Positions 42,941 through 55,508 of a stretch of DNA of 64,000 nucleotides are shown piece by piece. The notes beneath the pieces were generated by a model, which ran no database searches, had not been told where the DNA came from, and saw nothing but the letters and a program-made list of their open reading frames with translations. Every line of letters begins with the position of its first letter. The first letter of the stretch is position 1. The DNA comes from Kutzneria chonburiensis (lineage in GTDB: Bacteria; Actinomycetota; Actinomycetes; Mycobacteriales; Pseudonocardiaceae), in NCBI RefSeq assembly GCF_028622115.1, contig NZ_CP097263.1:2170001-2234000 (forward strand), read 5' to 3'. The position numbers were made by a program, and so were the translations under genes.

Positions 42941-43894
42941 TCAGCGCAGCTCGGTGAGCACCCCGGCCATCTGCTCGTAGCTGGCCGGGATCTTCTCCGC
43001 CAGCCCGAGCCGGTGCCGTTCGATGCGCACCGCTCCCAGGTGAACTGCCCGGTACAGCGCCGACCGCCACGCCGCGTGACGGGAGTCCGCCGGCCGGCCG
43101 TAGGTGTCCCAGAACGCGTCCCGGTCGGTGCCGGGCCGCCGGCCGGCCTCGAAGATGCTCCAGTCCGCGGCCGGATCACCCCACATCGCCCGGTCGTGGT
43201 CGAACACCCCGACGATCCGTTCCCCGTCCAACCGCACGTTGGGCACCCACAGGTCGCCGTGCAGCAGCCGCGGCTCGGAGATCTCGTCCAGCACCGCGGC
43301 GTTCTTCGCCGCCAGCGCGGCGACCTCCCGCACGTCGGCAGAATCCAGCCCCGCGTCGTGGATGTCGGCCACCGTGTCGTCCACAATGGACAACACCGCC
43401 TCGCTCCACGCTGCGAACAGCGGCCCGGCCGGGCGGCCGAACCGCTCGCCGCGCACCCCATGCACCGTCCGCACGATCTCGCCCAGCCGCCGAAAGAACC
43501 CCGGCTTGTCGGCCAGCGCCCGAAACCCCTCCGCACCAGGCAGCCCACCCAACACCGTCTGGAACGTGTAGTCCCGCGGCACCAGATCACGCGTGAAATC
43601 CACGAACAGCATGCGCGGCATCAAATCGGCGATCGGCGCGAAGAACGGCAGCGCCGCATGCTCGTGTCGCATGAACCCCCGCTCGATGCGGTACGACCAC
43701 GCCGGCGCCACCCGCAGGATCGCCGCCAGCCCACCGAGATCCACCCGGTAGGTGGTGTTGAACGAGCCCCCGCCCAACTCCACCGCCGACACCGGCGCCC
43801 GCCCGAACCCCCGCCGGCACACCGCCACGACCTGCTCGGCGGTCAACGGCTGCTGGAACGCCCCGTCCGGACGGGTGATCGACTCGAAGTGCAC
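42941..43894 (-). CDS. APH-family phosphotransferase
   Basis: A 317-residue kinase-like protein. The nucleotide-binding N-lobe begins VSAVELGGGSFNTTYRVD (about 35-52). LLHGDLWVPNVRLDG near 212-226 is the Brenner motif with the catalytic Asp, and GVFDHDRAMWGDPAADWS near 232-249 the Mg-binding Asp. The length and the GGSFNTTYRV loop fit the aminoglycoside/choline/hydroxyurea kinase superfamily. The start is a GTG. Probable small-molecule kinase, substrate unknown. It ends 12 bases from the palindrome. Confidence 0.88.
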   Translation of the reverse strand: MHFESITRPDGAFQQPLTAEQVVAVCRRGFGRAPVSAVELGGGSFNTTYRVDLGGLAAILRVAPAWSYRIERGFMRHEHAALPFFAPIADLMPRMLFVDFTRDLVPRDYTFQTVLGGLPGAEGFRALADKPGFFRRLGEIVRTVHGVRGERFGRPAGPLFAAWSEAVLSIVDDTVADIHDAGLDSADVREVAALAAKNAAVLDEISEPRLLHGDLWVPNVRLDGERIVGVFDHDRAMWGDPAADWSIFEAGRRPGTDRDAFWDTYGRPADSRHAAWRSALYRAVHLGAVRIERHRLGLAEKIPASYEQMAGVLTELR

Positions 43895-43952
43895 CCGCCG
43901 ACCCTGCCACCACGGCTGCCGGCCGGCGACCGGGTTGTCACGGAACCCGTGC

Positions 43953-44870
43953 TCAGCGCTCCAGGGTCTGCGTGAGCAGCGCGGTCATGGCGGTGTCGTC
44001 AAGCTTGGCACCGTCCCAGGTGGCGATGAGCCGGGTGATGCGGCGCTGCTCGTCCAGTTCGAACGCCACGATGCCGTGATCCACCGGCGCGTTGCGGCGG
44101 ATCCATTCGTAGCCGCCGCCCCGGGCGCTGCCGACCGTGTGCCGGATCGTCGTGCCCTTGCTGTACGGCAGCATCGCGCGCTTCAGGTACGCCTCGATCG
44201 CCTGCCGGCCGACGATCTGCGTCCGTAACGCCAGATCCTCCAGCACCGCGTCCGCCGCGAACAGGCCGTCGGTGTCGCCCGCGACCAGCTTCGCCGCCAC
44301 GGCTTGCACCACTGGCGACGACTGGTCCTCGACCACGTTCTCGCCGTACGTCGGCGGATACTGCTCGGCCGGCACCCGCAACGCGTTGGTCGCCTCGATG
44401 CCGAAGTGCCGGCCGTCCCAGTAGTCGACCTGCCGGATCACCTTGCCGTCACGGAAATCCACCGCCGCCACGATCCGGATCTCGTGGCCGAACAGCTCCG
44501 GCGAGTCGGTGAACACCACGATCGCGCTGCGCTCGTCGCCGATCAGCCGCGTCGGGTAGGAGCGGGCCGTCTTCGGCCACGTCGGCATGTACTGCTGGAA
44601 CACGTCTCGCAGGCTCTGCCACGTCGGCAGGTACCAGCCCAGCGTGGCGTCGGTGTAGAACATCGGGCTGCGGGCGAAGTGGGCCATCGTGCGGTCCACC
44701 GAGGCCGTCGACTTGTCCCGGTACAGGCTCGTCACCTGCCGCACCAGCCTCGGCGTCGCGTGGCCCGCCTCCAACTCCTCCGTTGTCCCGGCCTCGGCCA
44801 CACCTCCGCCCGCCACCACCGCCGTCGCCGCCAGCGCCCCCACCATCATCGTCCTGCGAGTCAGGTCCAT
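43953..44870 (-). CDS. Tat-exported protein with two NTF2-like domains
   Basis: A 305-residue protein. The N-terminus MDLTRRTMMVGALAATAVVA has the twin-arginine and hydrophobic core of a Tat signal, cleaved near AEAG. Two SnoaL/NTF2-like domains follow (about 50-165 and 185-300), each ending in a strand of the type GKVIRQVDYWDGRH or RRITRLIATWDGAK. It is divergent from a MarR regulator with two palindromic sites between them, one covering its own promoter, so it is very likely a MarR target. Function is unknown. Confidence 0.82.
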   Translation of the reverse strand: MDLTRRTMMVGALAATAVVAGGGVAEAGTTEELEAGHATPRLVRQVTSLYRDKSTASVDRTMAHFARSPMFYTDATLGWYLPTWQSLRDVFQQYMPTWPKTARSYPTRLIGDERSAIVVFTDSPELFGHEIRIVAAVDFRDGKVIRQVDYWDGRHFGIEATNALRVPAEQYPPTYGENVVEDQSSPVVQAVAAKLVAGDTDGLFAADAVLEDLALRTQIVGRQAIEAYLKRAMLPYSKGTTIRHTVGSARGGGYEWIRRNAPVDHGIVAFELDEQRRITRLIATWDGAKLDDTAMTALLTQTLER

Positions 44871-44884
44871 GTCGTCCTCCAACG

Positions 44885-44937
44885 GTTGAAGCTTCAACTC
44901 TCGTGAGCGTAACCCCGTTTGGGTTGAAGCTTCAACC
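44885..44937. promoter_or_regulatory. twin MarR operators
   Basis: GTTGAAGCTTCAAC (44885-44898) and GGTTGAAGCTTCAACC (44922-44937) are two perfect palindromes sharing a 14-base core, 37 bases apart. One lies at the start of the exported NTF2 gene, the other just upstream of the marR -10 (TAGGAT, 44944-44949). Confidence 0.85.
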
Positions 44938-44956
44938 GTCAGTTAGGATGGGCCCC

Positions 44957-45457
44957 GTGAGCACCTCGCCGCGCTGGCTGTCCGCCGCCGAGACCGATGC
45001 GTGGGTCTCGTTGATCGGCGTGCTCATCAAGGTTCCCGCCGCCCTCGACGGCGAGCTGCGCCGCCGCGTCGGGCTCGCCCACTTCGAGCTCCTCGCCTTG
45101 AGCGCTTTGTCCGAGGCCGCCGACCGCACCCTGCCCATGAGCGAGCTCGCCGCCCTCTCCAACGCCTCCCTGTCCCGGCTCTCCCACGTCGTCGCCAAGC
45201 TCGAGCAGAAGGGTTGGGTCACCCGCGCCGCGTGTCCCGGCAACGGCCGCGTCACCAACGCCACCCTCACCGACGCCGGCTTCTCCCTCGTCGTGCAGGC
45301 CGCCCCCGTCCACCTGGAACTCGCCCGCACCTACGTCTTCGACGCCCTCGGCCCGGACCAGGTCACCCAGCTCGCCGCCATCGCCCGGCAGATCCTCGCC
45401 ACCGTCGACCCCGAGGCCAGTTACCCGCCACGCGGCACCGCAATCCGGCCCGCGTAA
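44957..45457 (+). CDS. MarR family regulator
   Basis: A 166-residue protein. The winged-helix core is FELLALSALSEAADRTLPMS, LAALSNASLSRLSHVVAKLE (recognition helix) and GWVTRAACPGNGRVTNATLT (wing with the Asn/Arg tip). GTG 44957 has TAGGAT 7 bases upstream and no ribosome site, so a leaderless start is favoured; an ATG 9 bases earlier is an alternative. Twin palindromes in the divergent promoter region indicate autoregulation and control of the exported NTF2 protein. Confidence 0.92.
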   Translation: MSTSPRWLSAAETDAWVSLIGVLIKVPAALDGELRRRVGLAHFELLALSALSEAADRTLPMSELAALSNASLSRLSHVVAKLEQKGWVTRAACPGNGRVTNATLTDAGFSLVVQAAPVHLELARTYVFDALGPDQVTQLAAIARQILATVDPEASYPPRGTAIRPA

Positions 45458-45488
45458 CGACTCCAGGGCTCGGACCGACTGTCGGGCC

Positions 45489-45869
45489 GTGACCAAGTGG
45501 GATGAGCTCCAGGTACTGGACAAGGTTCGCGCCGCCCTCGCCGAGGTCAAGCCGTCCCCCAACGGATCCGGCCGCCCGTACCTCACCGCCTACCAGCTGG
45601 CCATCCGGGTCGACCGCGCCCACCCCGGCCTCAAGCACCACTTCGGCGGCACCGTCGGCGGCGCCGGCATCGGCCAGCACAACAGCCTCACCGAATACCT
45701 CGCCGGCCAGCTCACCCAGCGGGTTAGCGCCGACTTCCCGATCGAGCGGGTGGCGCTGTCCAACGACGACGTCGCCACCATGACCTTCAAAGCCACCGGC
45801 GGCGGCGAGATCGCCAACAGCCTGCTCGGCAGCGAGTACCCCACCTCCCTGTTCCGCCTGCGGGACTGA
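45489..45869 (+). CDS. Conserved-looking protein of unknown function
   Basis: A 126-residue soluble protein: KWDELQVLDKVRAALAEVKP, PYLTAYQLAIRVDRAHP, then a Gly-rich segment HHFGGTVGGAGIGQHNSLTE and GNS-like terminal strands. The second segment looks like a helix-turn-helix-like bihelix, but this is not firm. It starts at a GTG and is followed 29 bases later by a membrane-associated protein in the same direction. No family recognised. Confidence 0.6.
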   Translation: MTKWDELQVLDKVRAALAEVKPSPNGSGRPYLTAYQLAIRVDRAHPGLKHHFGGTVGGAGIGQHNSLTEYLAGQLTQRVSADFPIERVALSNDDVATMTFKATGGGEIANSLLGSEYPTSLFRLRD

Positions 45870-45898
45870 GCCTGTTCGTCCCTCTCAAGGAGTTCAGT

Positions 45899-46651
45899 GT
45901 GGCCTCTGACGCCATCGAAGGACCGGTCCGGGAGTCGAGCGGACGGGGCAAGTTAATCCTCGATCTATTAGACAAAGCCATCGGCGCGCAGACACCGTTG
46001 GTCCGCAAGAACATCGCCCGTGCCCGCCAGCGCAACCCGGATGCGACGCCGGCGCAGGTCGTTCGCACCCTGGAGCGGATGTACGTCAGTGCCGTGGCAG
46101 GAACTGGGGCCGCGGTCGGGGCCACTGCGGCCGCGCCCGCCGTCGGCACCGGGATCGCGCTGGCGCTGTCGGCGGGCGAGTTCTTCTCCTCGCTCGAGCT
46201 GAGCACCCTGTTCGCCCTCTCGCTGGCCGAGATCTACGGGGTCCAGCTGGACGAGATCGAACGCCGCCGCACGCTCGTGATGGGAGTCCTGCTCGGCGAG
46301 TCCGGCTCCACCACCATCAGCAAGGCCGCCGAGCGCACCGGTCAGCATTGGGCCCGCCAACTCGTCGGCAAAGTGCCCACGGCAACGCTGAAACAGATCA
46401 ACAAGGTCCTGGGCAAGAACTTCGTCACCAAGTACGGCACCAAGCAGGGGATCATCGTGCTCGGCCGGGTGGTCCCGTTCGGCATCGGCGCGGCGATCGG
46501 CGGCGGCGCCAACGCCACCATGGCTGCCCTCGCCGTGCGGGCCGCCCGGCGTGCGTTCGGCCCAGCACCCGAGGCGTGGTCTGAGACACCTCGGGATGCC
46601 GGGCTTCCGGCGCTGGATTCCCAGCTTGTTCGTCCTGATCAGGTCTCCTGA
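45899..46651 (+). CDS. Membrane-associated protein of unknown function
   Basis: A 250-residue protein. A basic helical N-terminus (LVRKNIARARQRNPDATPAQ) precedes a long Gly/Ala-rich hydrophobic segment (VGATAAAPAVGTGIALALSA, then LSTLFALSLAEIYG) and a second one near the C-terminus (LGRVVPFGIGAAIGGGANAT). The topology and Gly-rich turns resemble EcsC-like proteins, but identity is uncertain. AAGGAG is 8 bases before GTG. It ends overlapping the convergent coiled-coil gene by 13 bases. Confidence 0.6.
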   Translation: MASDAIEGPVRESSGRGKLILDLLDKAIGAQTPLVRKNIARARQRNPDATPAQVVRTLERMYVSAVAGTGAAVGATAAAPAVGTGIALALSAGEFFSSLELSTLFALSLAEIYGVQLDEIERRRTLVMGVLLGESGSTTISKAAERTGQHWARQLVGKVPTATLKQINKVLGKNFVTKYGTKQGIIVLGRVVPFGIGAAIGGGANATMAALAVRAARRAFGPAPEAWSETPRDAGLPALDSQLVRPDQVS

Positions 46652-47768
46652 TCGGCACCGAGCAACCCATTGAGTGCCTGGCGGAGGGTCGGCTCGTCGG
46701 TCTGCTGCTCGAGGGCGTGGGCTAGTGCGGCGCGGAGGTCGGTCGAGCGGCGCTGCTCGGACTGGGTGGCGGCGGTGGCGACGTCGAGGTCGCGGCGGAG
46801 GTCGCTGAGCTGCTGGTGGAGGGGGCCAAAGACTGGGCGTAGGACTGGCTGGCTGCGGTGAGCTGGCTGGTCAAAGCGTCGATGCGGGCCTCGGCGGCGG
46901 TGGCGGCGGACTGGGCCTGCTGACGGAATTCGGTGGCCTGGGACTGGAGGCGCTCGTCCTGGCGGTGGGCGAGCGAGGTCTGGAGCTCCTGTAGGGCCTG
47001 GACGTGAGCGGCGCGGAGCTGCTCGCGCTGGGCGGCGGAGTCCTGGCGTTCGCGTTCCAACGCCTGCTGGAGATCGGCTACGCGGTCCTGGGACTGGGTG
47101 ACCTTGTCCAAAGCGGCCTGCTTGGTGCGGACGGCGTCGTCACGGAGCTGCTCGGCGGCACGCTGGTCGGCCAAGGCCTGGTCGCGGGCCTGTAGTGCTT
47201 CGGAGGCCTGGCGGACGGCGGTCTCCCGGGCGGCGATGGCGTCGGCGGCCTCCTGACGAGCGGCGGATGCCTCGGCCAGGGCCTGGTCACGTTCGGCGAT
47301 GGCCTGGGAGGCCTCGGCGCGGGCCTGCTGGCGCTGCTCCTCGGCGGATGCCTTGGCGGCCAAGGCATCCGAGGCCTCGCCGGTGACCCGCGTGCTGAGC
47401 TCGCCGACGACGGTCCGGAGCGGATCCAACGCCGCCAGCGCCGTTGCGAGGGTCCCGTCCAAGGCCGTGAGGTCCAGGGGAGTGATCGGCTGGGGGCCGT
47501 AGAGGTGCACCCAGATCTCACGCTGCTCGTCGAGCATCGCGCAGGTGATCACCTTCGCGCCCCAGTTCCCGTACCGCTCGGGGTCCGGCGCGCAGTAAGG
47601 GGTCGGCCGACCGCCGCGCGGGGACAGCTCCGGCAGTGCCCGTCCGCAATAGGCGCACTGCGCCCCGATGCCGGCCGTCAACGCCCGCAGTGTCGCCTCG
47701 CGACGTTCGTCGCGGCTGCCGCGTCGCACCGGAGGGGAGAGGTGCCGTTCACCTGCGTCAACGCTCAC
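46639..47768 (-). CDS. Coiled-coil protein with N-terminal zinc-finger-like Cys motif, frame broken at 46821
   Basis: The N-terminus carries CAYCGRALP near residues 38-46, then YC and later TC at 58 and 76, a four-cysteine arrangement likely to bind zinc. From about 115 to the end it is an Ala/Gln/Glu/Arg-rich coiled coil (QARAEASQAIAERDQALAEA and similar). The printed frame ends in a low-complexity S/P tail. One extra C at the GGGGG run 46821-46825 restores coiled-coil sequence (LHQQLSDLRRDLDVATAA) to TGA at 46639, for 376 residues. KfrA-like DNA-binding coiled-coils look similar but lack the Cys motif. Unknown function. Confidence 0.7.
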
Positions 47769-47813
47769 AGTGGATACCCTACAGCAATGGGTTTCAGAAC
47801 CAAAACTGGCAGG

Positions 47814-47833
47814 TTTGAGTAGTGATACTCAAA
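47814..47833. promoter_or_regulatory. candidate operator upstream of the coiled-coil gene
   Basis: TTTGAGTA and TACTCAAA flank GTGA, a perfect 20-bp dyad 46 bases upstream of the coiled-coil start codon. It lies in an unusually AT-rich patch (47770-47900) where a promoter is expected. Confidence 0.45.
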
Positions 47834-47970
47834 TTGCTAGCCAGGCAGGGTTGGCGAGAGTCATATGGATAAGTGAGATTATTGATATGACCTGTGAATG
47901 GGTATCTGCGACGGGGCCGAAGGGGATCATGAGGCCCGCGATCGTCACGGTGACGAAACGCATCGGCCCT

Positions 47971-48017
47971 ACCTGAGTGGCTCACTTGCGCTCAGGAGCC
48001 AAATGAGCCACTCAGGT
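47971..48017. repeat. intergenic palindrome, GAGTGGCTCA family, copy 3
   Basis: Arms ACCTGAGTGGCTCA (47971-47984) and its exact complement (48004-48017). It is just downstream of the first Rox-like gene, consistent with a terminator, and is homologous to the two copies near 16.5 kb. Confidence 0.85.
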
Positions 48018-48031
48018 GGCGAACCCCGGGG

Positions 48032-49495
<1,464 letters not shown>

Positions 49496-49632
49496 CTACG
49501 TCAATCGCCCGGCCGTGACGGAAGGGGAGCACCCACATCGCTACTGCGGTCATGGGTCTCACCTCCTCGGGCGGTGTCACGGACGGCAGCAAGCTACCGG
49601 CCCGGACACCGCACCGTCCACTCGATATCGAC

Positions 49633-50073
49633 TCAGCCGGCCGCCGCGGCCGCCGGCGCCTGGGCCAGCTCGATGATCAGCCCCTCCGGCCCCCGCACGT
49701 AGCAGAGCCGGTATACGTAGTCCGCCACCTCGCCGACCAGGTCGAAACCCTTGCCCCGCAAGCGATCCAGCTGGGCGTCCAGGTCCTCGACCTCCAGGCA
49801 GATGTGCCGGAACCCGAAGCGGTTGGCGGCCAACGCGTGCGGGCCGTCGGTGTCGGCCGGCACGTGGTACTTGAGCAGCTCCAGCTTGCCGGTGCGGTCG
49901 GGCGTGCGGACCATCGCGAACTCGGTCCGCACGTCGTCAAGCCCGTTGATCTTGTCGATGGCCGTGCCGGAGACGTGCCCCCGGCCCTCCAGCTCGAACC
50001 CGAGATCAACGAAGAACGCGACGGTGGCGTCGAGATCCTCGACGACGACCCCGACATGGTCGAAACGCAGCAT
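49633..50073 (-). CDS. VOC family (glyoxalase/bleomycin-resistance fold) protein
   Basis: A 146-residue protein with paired beta-alpha-beta-beta-beta modules: MLRFDHVGVVVEDLDATVAF, a strand with LEGRGHV, and a second module beginning GFRHICLEVEDLDAQLDRL and ending RGPEGLIIELAQAP, where the final Glu is a typical metal ligand. It starts 14 bases after the Rox stop, in the same operon downstream of the rifampin-associated element. Drug binding or dioxygenase activity are possible; the family alone does not decide. An Ala-rich tail follows. Confidence 0.88.
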   Translation of the reverse strand: MLRFDHVGVVVEDLDATVAFFVDLGFELEGRGHVSGTAIDKINGLDDVRTEFAMVRTPDRTGKLELLKYHVPADTDGPHALAANRFGFRHICLEVEDLDAQLDRLRGKGFDLVGEVADYVYRLCYVRGPEGLIIELAQAPAAAAAG

Positions 50074-50087
50074 GACCGGATCCCCCT

Positions 50088-52813
<2,726 letters not shown>

Positions 52814-52827
<14 letters not shown>

Positions 52828-53980
52828 GCAGCGCGGCGATCCCCGCCGCGACCAGCATCCCGGCCTGCACGTCCAACAGGACGTCCAGCCCGACCGTGCC
52901 GACCAGGAAGCCGGCGACCAGCGTGCCGACGGTGGTCAGGCCGGCGAAGCCGGCGTACACGGCGGCCAGCACCCGGCCGGTCTGCTCGTCGGGGACCCGC
53001 AGCTGCACGGCGGTCAGCGCGGCCGACTGCGCCACCACCGCCGGCGCGCCGATCGCGGCGAAAAGCACCACGTAGAGCCAGAAAGTCACGGTCACGTGCG
53101 GCAGGTTCCAGATCAGCGCCGAGCACAGGCCCAGCGTGAGAATGCCCAGCCCCATCATCCGCACCGCGCTGACCCGGTTGGCCACGGCCGCGATGAGCAG
53201 CCCGGCCCCGAGCCCGCCGATGGCCTGGATTCCTCGCAGCAGACCGACATCCGCGTCGCCGCCGTGCAGCGGACCGGTCACGAACACCACGAACAGGACC
53301 AGGAACATGCCCTGCCCCAACGCGATCAGCCCCAACGACACACCGGTGGCCCGCAGCGACGGGTCCCGGAAGGCCCGCACACCGTCGAGCCAACCGCCCG
53401 GCTCGGCCGGCGTGGATTCCACGTGCACACCGAACCGGGGCACCAGCAGCAGCGCGGCGAGCACCAGCGCCGCCAGGTAGCCGACGATCACCCAGCTCAG
53501 GCCCCACACGCCCAGCACGAGCCCGCCGAGGGCGCTGCCGGCCAGCCGGGAGATGCTGCTGTTGAAGCCCATCAGGCCGTTGGCCGAGGCCAGCCGGTCC
53601 GCGCCGACCAGCGCCGGCACCAGGGCGTTGCGGGTCGGCTCGAACAGCGAGGCCAGCGCCGACTGGGCCACCATCACCACGTAGATCAGCCCCTGGTGGC
53701 TGCCGAACAGCAGCGGCACCGACACCGCCGCCTGGGCCAGGCACACCACGTACAGCACCCGCCGCCGGTCGAACCGGTCGGCGACCACCCCGGCCACCGG
53801 GCTGACCAGCAGCATCGGCAGGATCCCGGTGACCATCACCAAGGCCGTCGAGCCGGCCGACCCGGTGGCCTGGTAGACGTACACCGGCAGCGCCACCTGG
53901 AGCATCCACTCCGCGGTCTCGGCGAACAGCCCGGACAGCCACAGCCGCACGAACGCCGGGTGGCGCGCCAGGGTCGTCAT
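52814..53980 (-). CDS. MFS drug/siderophore exporter (EntS/DHA3-like)
   Basis: A 388-residue transporter with about 12 hydrophobic helices. The N-terminus FVRLWLSGLFAETAEWMLQV and the loop VVADRFDRRRVLYV (residues 68-81, motif A) are typical of DHA3/EntS-type efflux pumps; SLFEPTRNALVPALVG is the conserved helix 4-5 region. Start at MTTLARHP: the residues before it do not match the family. It could export a drug such as a macrolide or a siderophore. It is divergent from the PPOX gene by 62 bases. Confidence 0.9.
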
Positions 53981-54042
53981 GACCGGCAATATGCCGGAGC
54001 GTCGCCGAGCCGTCACCACCGGGCGTTGGATACGGTGGGCCC

Positions 54043-54468
54043 GTGCCTGACGCGATCACGTTGCCCGAGTCCCTGCGCGCCCTGATCAACAGCGGGCCGA
54101 TGGCCCACCTGAGCACGGTCAACGCCGACGGCAGCCCGCAGGTGTCGGTGATCTGGATCGGCCTGGACGGCGACGACCTGGTCAGCGGCCACCAGCACAC
54201 CGGGGTGAAGATCCGCAACATGCAGCGGGACCCGCGCGTGGTGCTGTCCTTCGACGCGCCACGGGTGCGCGGCACCTTCCTGGACGAGAACGCGGTGCTG
54301 CGCGCGCGGGCCACCGTCGAGCCGACCGACCAGGCCTGGGACCTGCTGGACCGGCTGACCAAGGTCTACGTCGGCCCGGACTCGACGTTCCCGGTCGAGC
54401 GGGCGCCCGGTTTCATCGTGCGCTACAAGGTGACCCGCATCGGCGGGGTCGGCCCGTGGGCGGGCTGA
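54043..54468 (+). CDS. PPOX class F420-dependent enzyme
   Basis: A 141-residue split-barrel protein. INSGPMAHLSTVNADGSPQV (15-34), SVIWIGLDGDDLVSGH, KIRNMQRDPRVVLSFD (the KxxNlxRdPrv motif) and a C-terminal strand FIVRYKVTRIGGVGPW are diagnostic of the F420-binding FDOR-B class. TACGGT lies 6 bases before the GTG start, so it may be leaderless. It overlaps the HAD gene by 13 bases, which suggests an operon. Confidence 0.92.
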   Translation: MPDAITLPESLRALINSGPMAHLSTVNADGSPQVSVIWIGLDGDDLVSGHQHTGVKIRNMQRDPRVVLSFDAPRVRGTFLDENAVLRARATVEPTDQAWDLLDRLTKVYVGPDSTFPVERAPGFIVRYKVTRIGGVGPWAG

Positions 54469-55121
54469 CCCGGTTCGAGCTCGAGGCGATCCTGTTCGAC
54501 ATCGACGGCACGCTGGTCGACTCGACCGGCGCCGTCGAGCGCACGTGGCGGATCTTCGCCGCCGAGCGCGGTCTCGACGCGGAAGCGATCCTGCGGGTCT
54601 GCCACGGCCGGCGCAGCGAGGACACCATCGCCGACCTGCTGCCGCCGTCCGAATGGGACGATGCCGTGGCCGAGCTGGCCCGGCTGGAGCTGGGCGACCT
54701 GGGCGACGTCGTGGCCCTGCCGGCGACCAAGACCCTGCTGCCGCAGCTGCCGAAGGACCGCTGGGCGGCGGTGACCTCCGGCTCGCAGGAACTGATGCGG
54801 GCCCGGCTGGCCGCCGCCGGACTGCCGGTGCCGGACGTGCTGATCGCAGCCGACGACGTCAGCGCGGGCAAGCCCGATCCCGAGGGCTACCTCAAGGCAG
54901 CCGCGGCCCTGGGCTACGACATCAGGCGCTGCCTGGTCGTGGAGGACGCGCCGGCCGGACTGTTGGCCGGGCGCAACGCCGGCGCGACAACCCTGGCCGT
55001 CGCGACCTCCCACGACGCGGCCGAGCTCACGGCGGACGCGGTCGTCGCCGACCTCACGTCCTGCCGGGTCGACCGCGTCGCGGACGGCCTCGTGGTCACG
55101 GTCAGTGCCGGTCCTGGATGA
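54456..55121 (+). CDS. HAD-like phosphatase
   Basis: A 221-residue hydrolase with all four HAD motifs: DIDGTLVDST (15-24, nucleophile Asp), VTSGSQEL near 109 (motif II Ser), KPDPEGYL near 142 (Lys) and VVEDAPAGLLAG near 161 (acidic pair). The cap domain is C1-type, as in beta-phosphoglucomutase-like phosphatases. Typical substrates are sugar phosphates, phosphoglycolate or nucleotides. Translation is coupled with the PPOX gene. Its 3' end overlaps the convergent VOC gene by 20 bases. Confidence 0.92.
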   Translation: MGGLTRFELEAILFDIDGTLVDSTGAVERTWRIFAAERGLDAEAILRVCHGRRSEDTIADLLPPSEWDDAVAELARLELGDLGDVVALPATKTLLPQLPKDRWAAVTSGSQELMRARLAAAGLPVPDVLIAADDVSAGKPDPEGYLKAAAALGYDIRRCLVVEDAPAGLLAGRNAGATTLAVATSHDAAELTADAVVADLTSCRVDRVADGLVVTVSAGPG

Positions 55122-55431
55122 GGCCGATCTCGTTGCCGTCGGCGTCGAGCACACTGGCCACGGTCCGGCCGTTGCCGACCTCCTTGGGCTCCTGAGCCAT
55201 CGACGCGCCGGCCTCGATCAGCGCGGCCAGACCCTTCTCCAGGTCGTCCACGTGCCGGTAGCAGGCCGGGCCGTTGGTGCTGCCGTTGGGCACCAGGCCG
55301 ATGTGCTGGCCGTCGATGTCGTAGCCCACGTAGTACGGGGACTCGACGCCGGGCGCGGTGCCCAGCAGCGCGGTGTACACGGCCTTGGCCTTCTCGACGT
55401 CCTTCACCGGGAACAGAATCGTCTGCAACAT
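55102..55431 (-). CDS. VOC family protein, ECF41-associated
   Basis: A 109-residue single glyoxalase-type module pair: MLQTILFPVKDVEKAKAVYT, GYDIDGQHIGLVPNG, then a second unit ACYRHVDDLEKGLAALIEAG and VASVLDADGNEIGLIQDRH with the metal-type Glu. It is divergent from an ECF41-type sigma factor and preceded by a GTCACA-N16-CGTC promoter on its own strand, so it should be a direct target of that sigma factor. ECF41 loci usually carry a conserved oxidoreductase, decarboxylase or epimerase; here a VOC protein takes that place. Confidence 0.9.
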   Translation of the reverse strand: MLQTILFPVKDVEKAKAVYTALLGTAPGVESPYYVGYDIDGQHIGLVPNGSTNGPACYRHVDDLEKGLAALIEAGASMAQEPKEVGNGRTVASVLDADGNEIGLIQDRH

Positions 55432-55448
55432 GATGTCTCCTTGAAATG

Positions 55449-55508
55449 GTCACATCGGGCGGGGCCCGTCCGTCACTGCTATGACGGAGCCCGGACGGAG
55501 GATGTGAC
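55449..55508. promoter_or_regulatory. divergent pair of ECF41-type promoters
   Basis: Plus strand: GTCACA (55449-55454), 16 bases, CGTC (55471-55474), reading toward the sigma gene. Minus strand: GTCACA (complement of 55503-55508), 16 bases, CGTC (complement of 55483-55486), reading toward the VOC gene. Both match the published ECF41 consensus TGTCACA-N16-CGTC except for the leading T on the plus strand. Confidence 0.75.
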
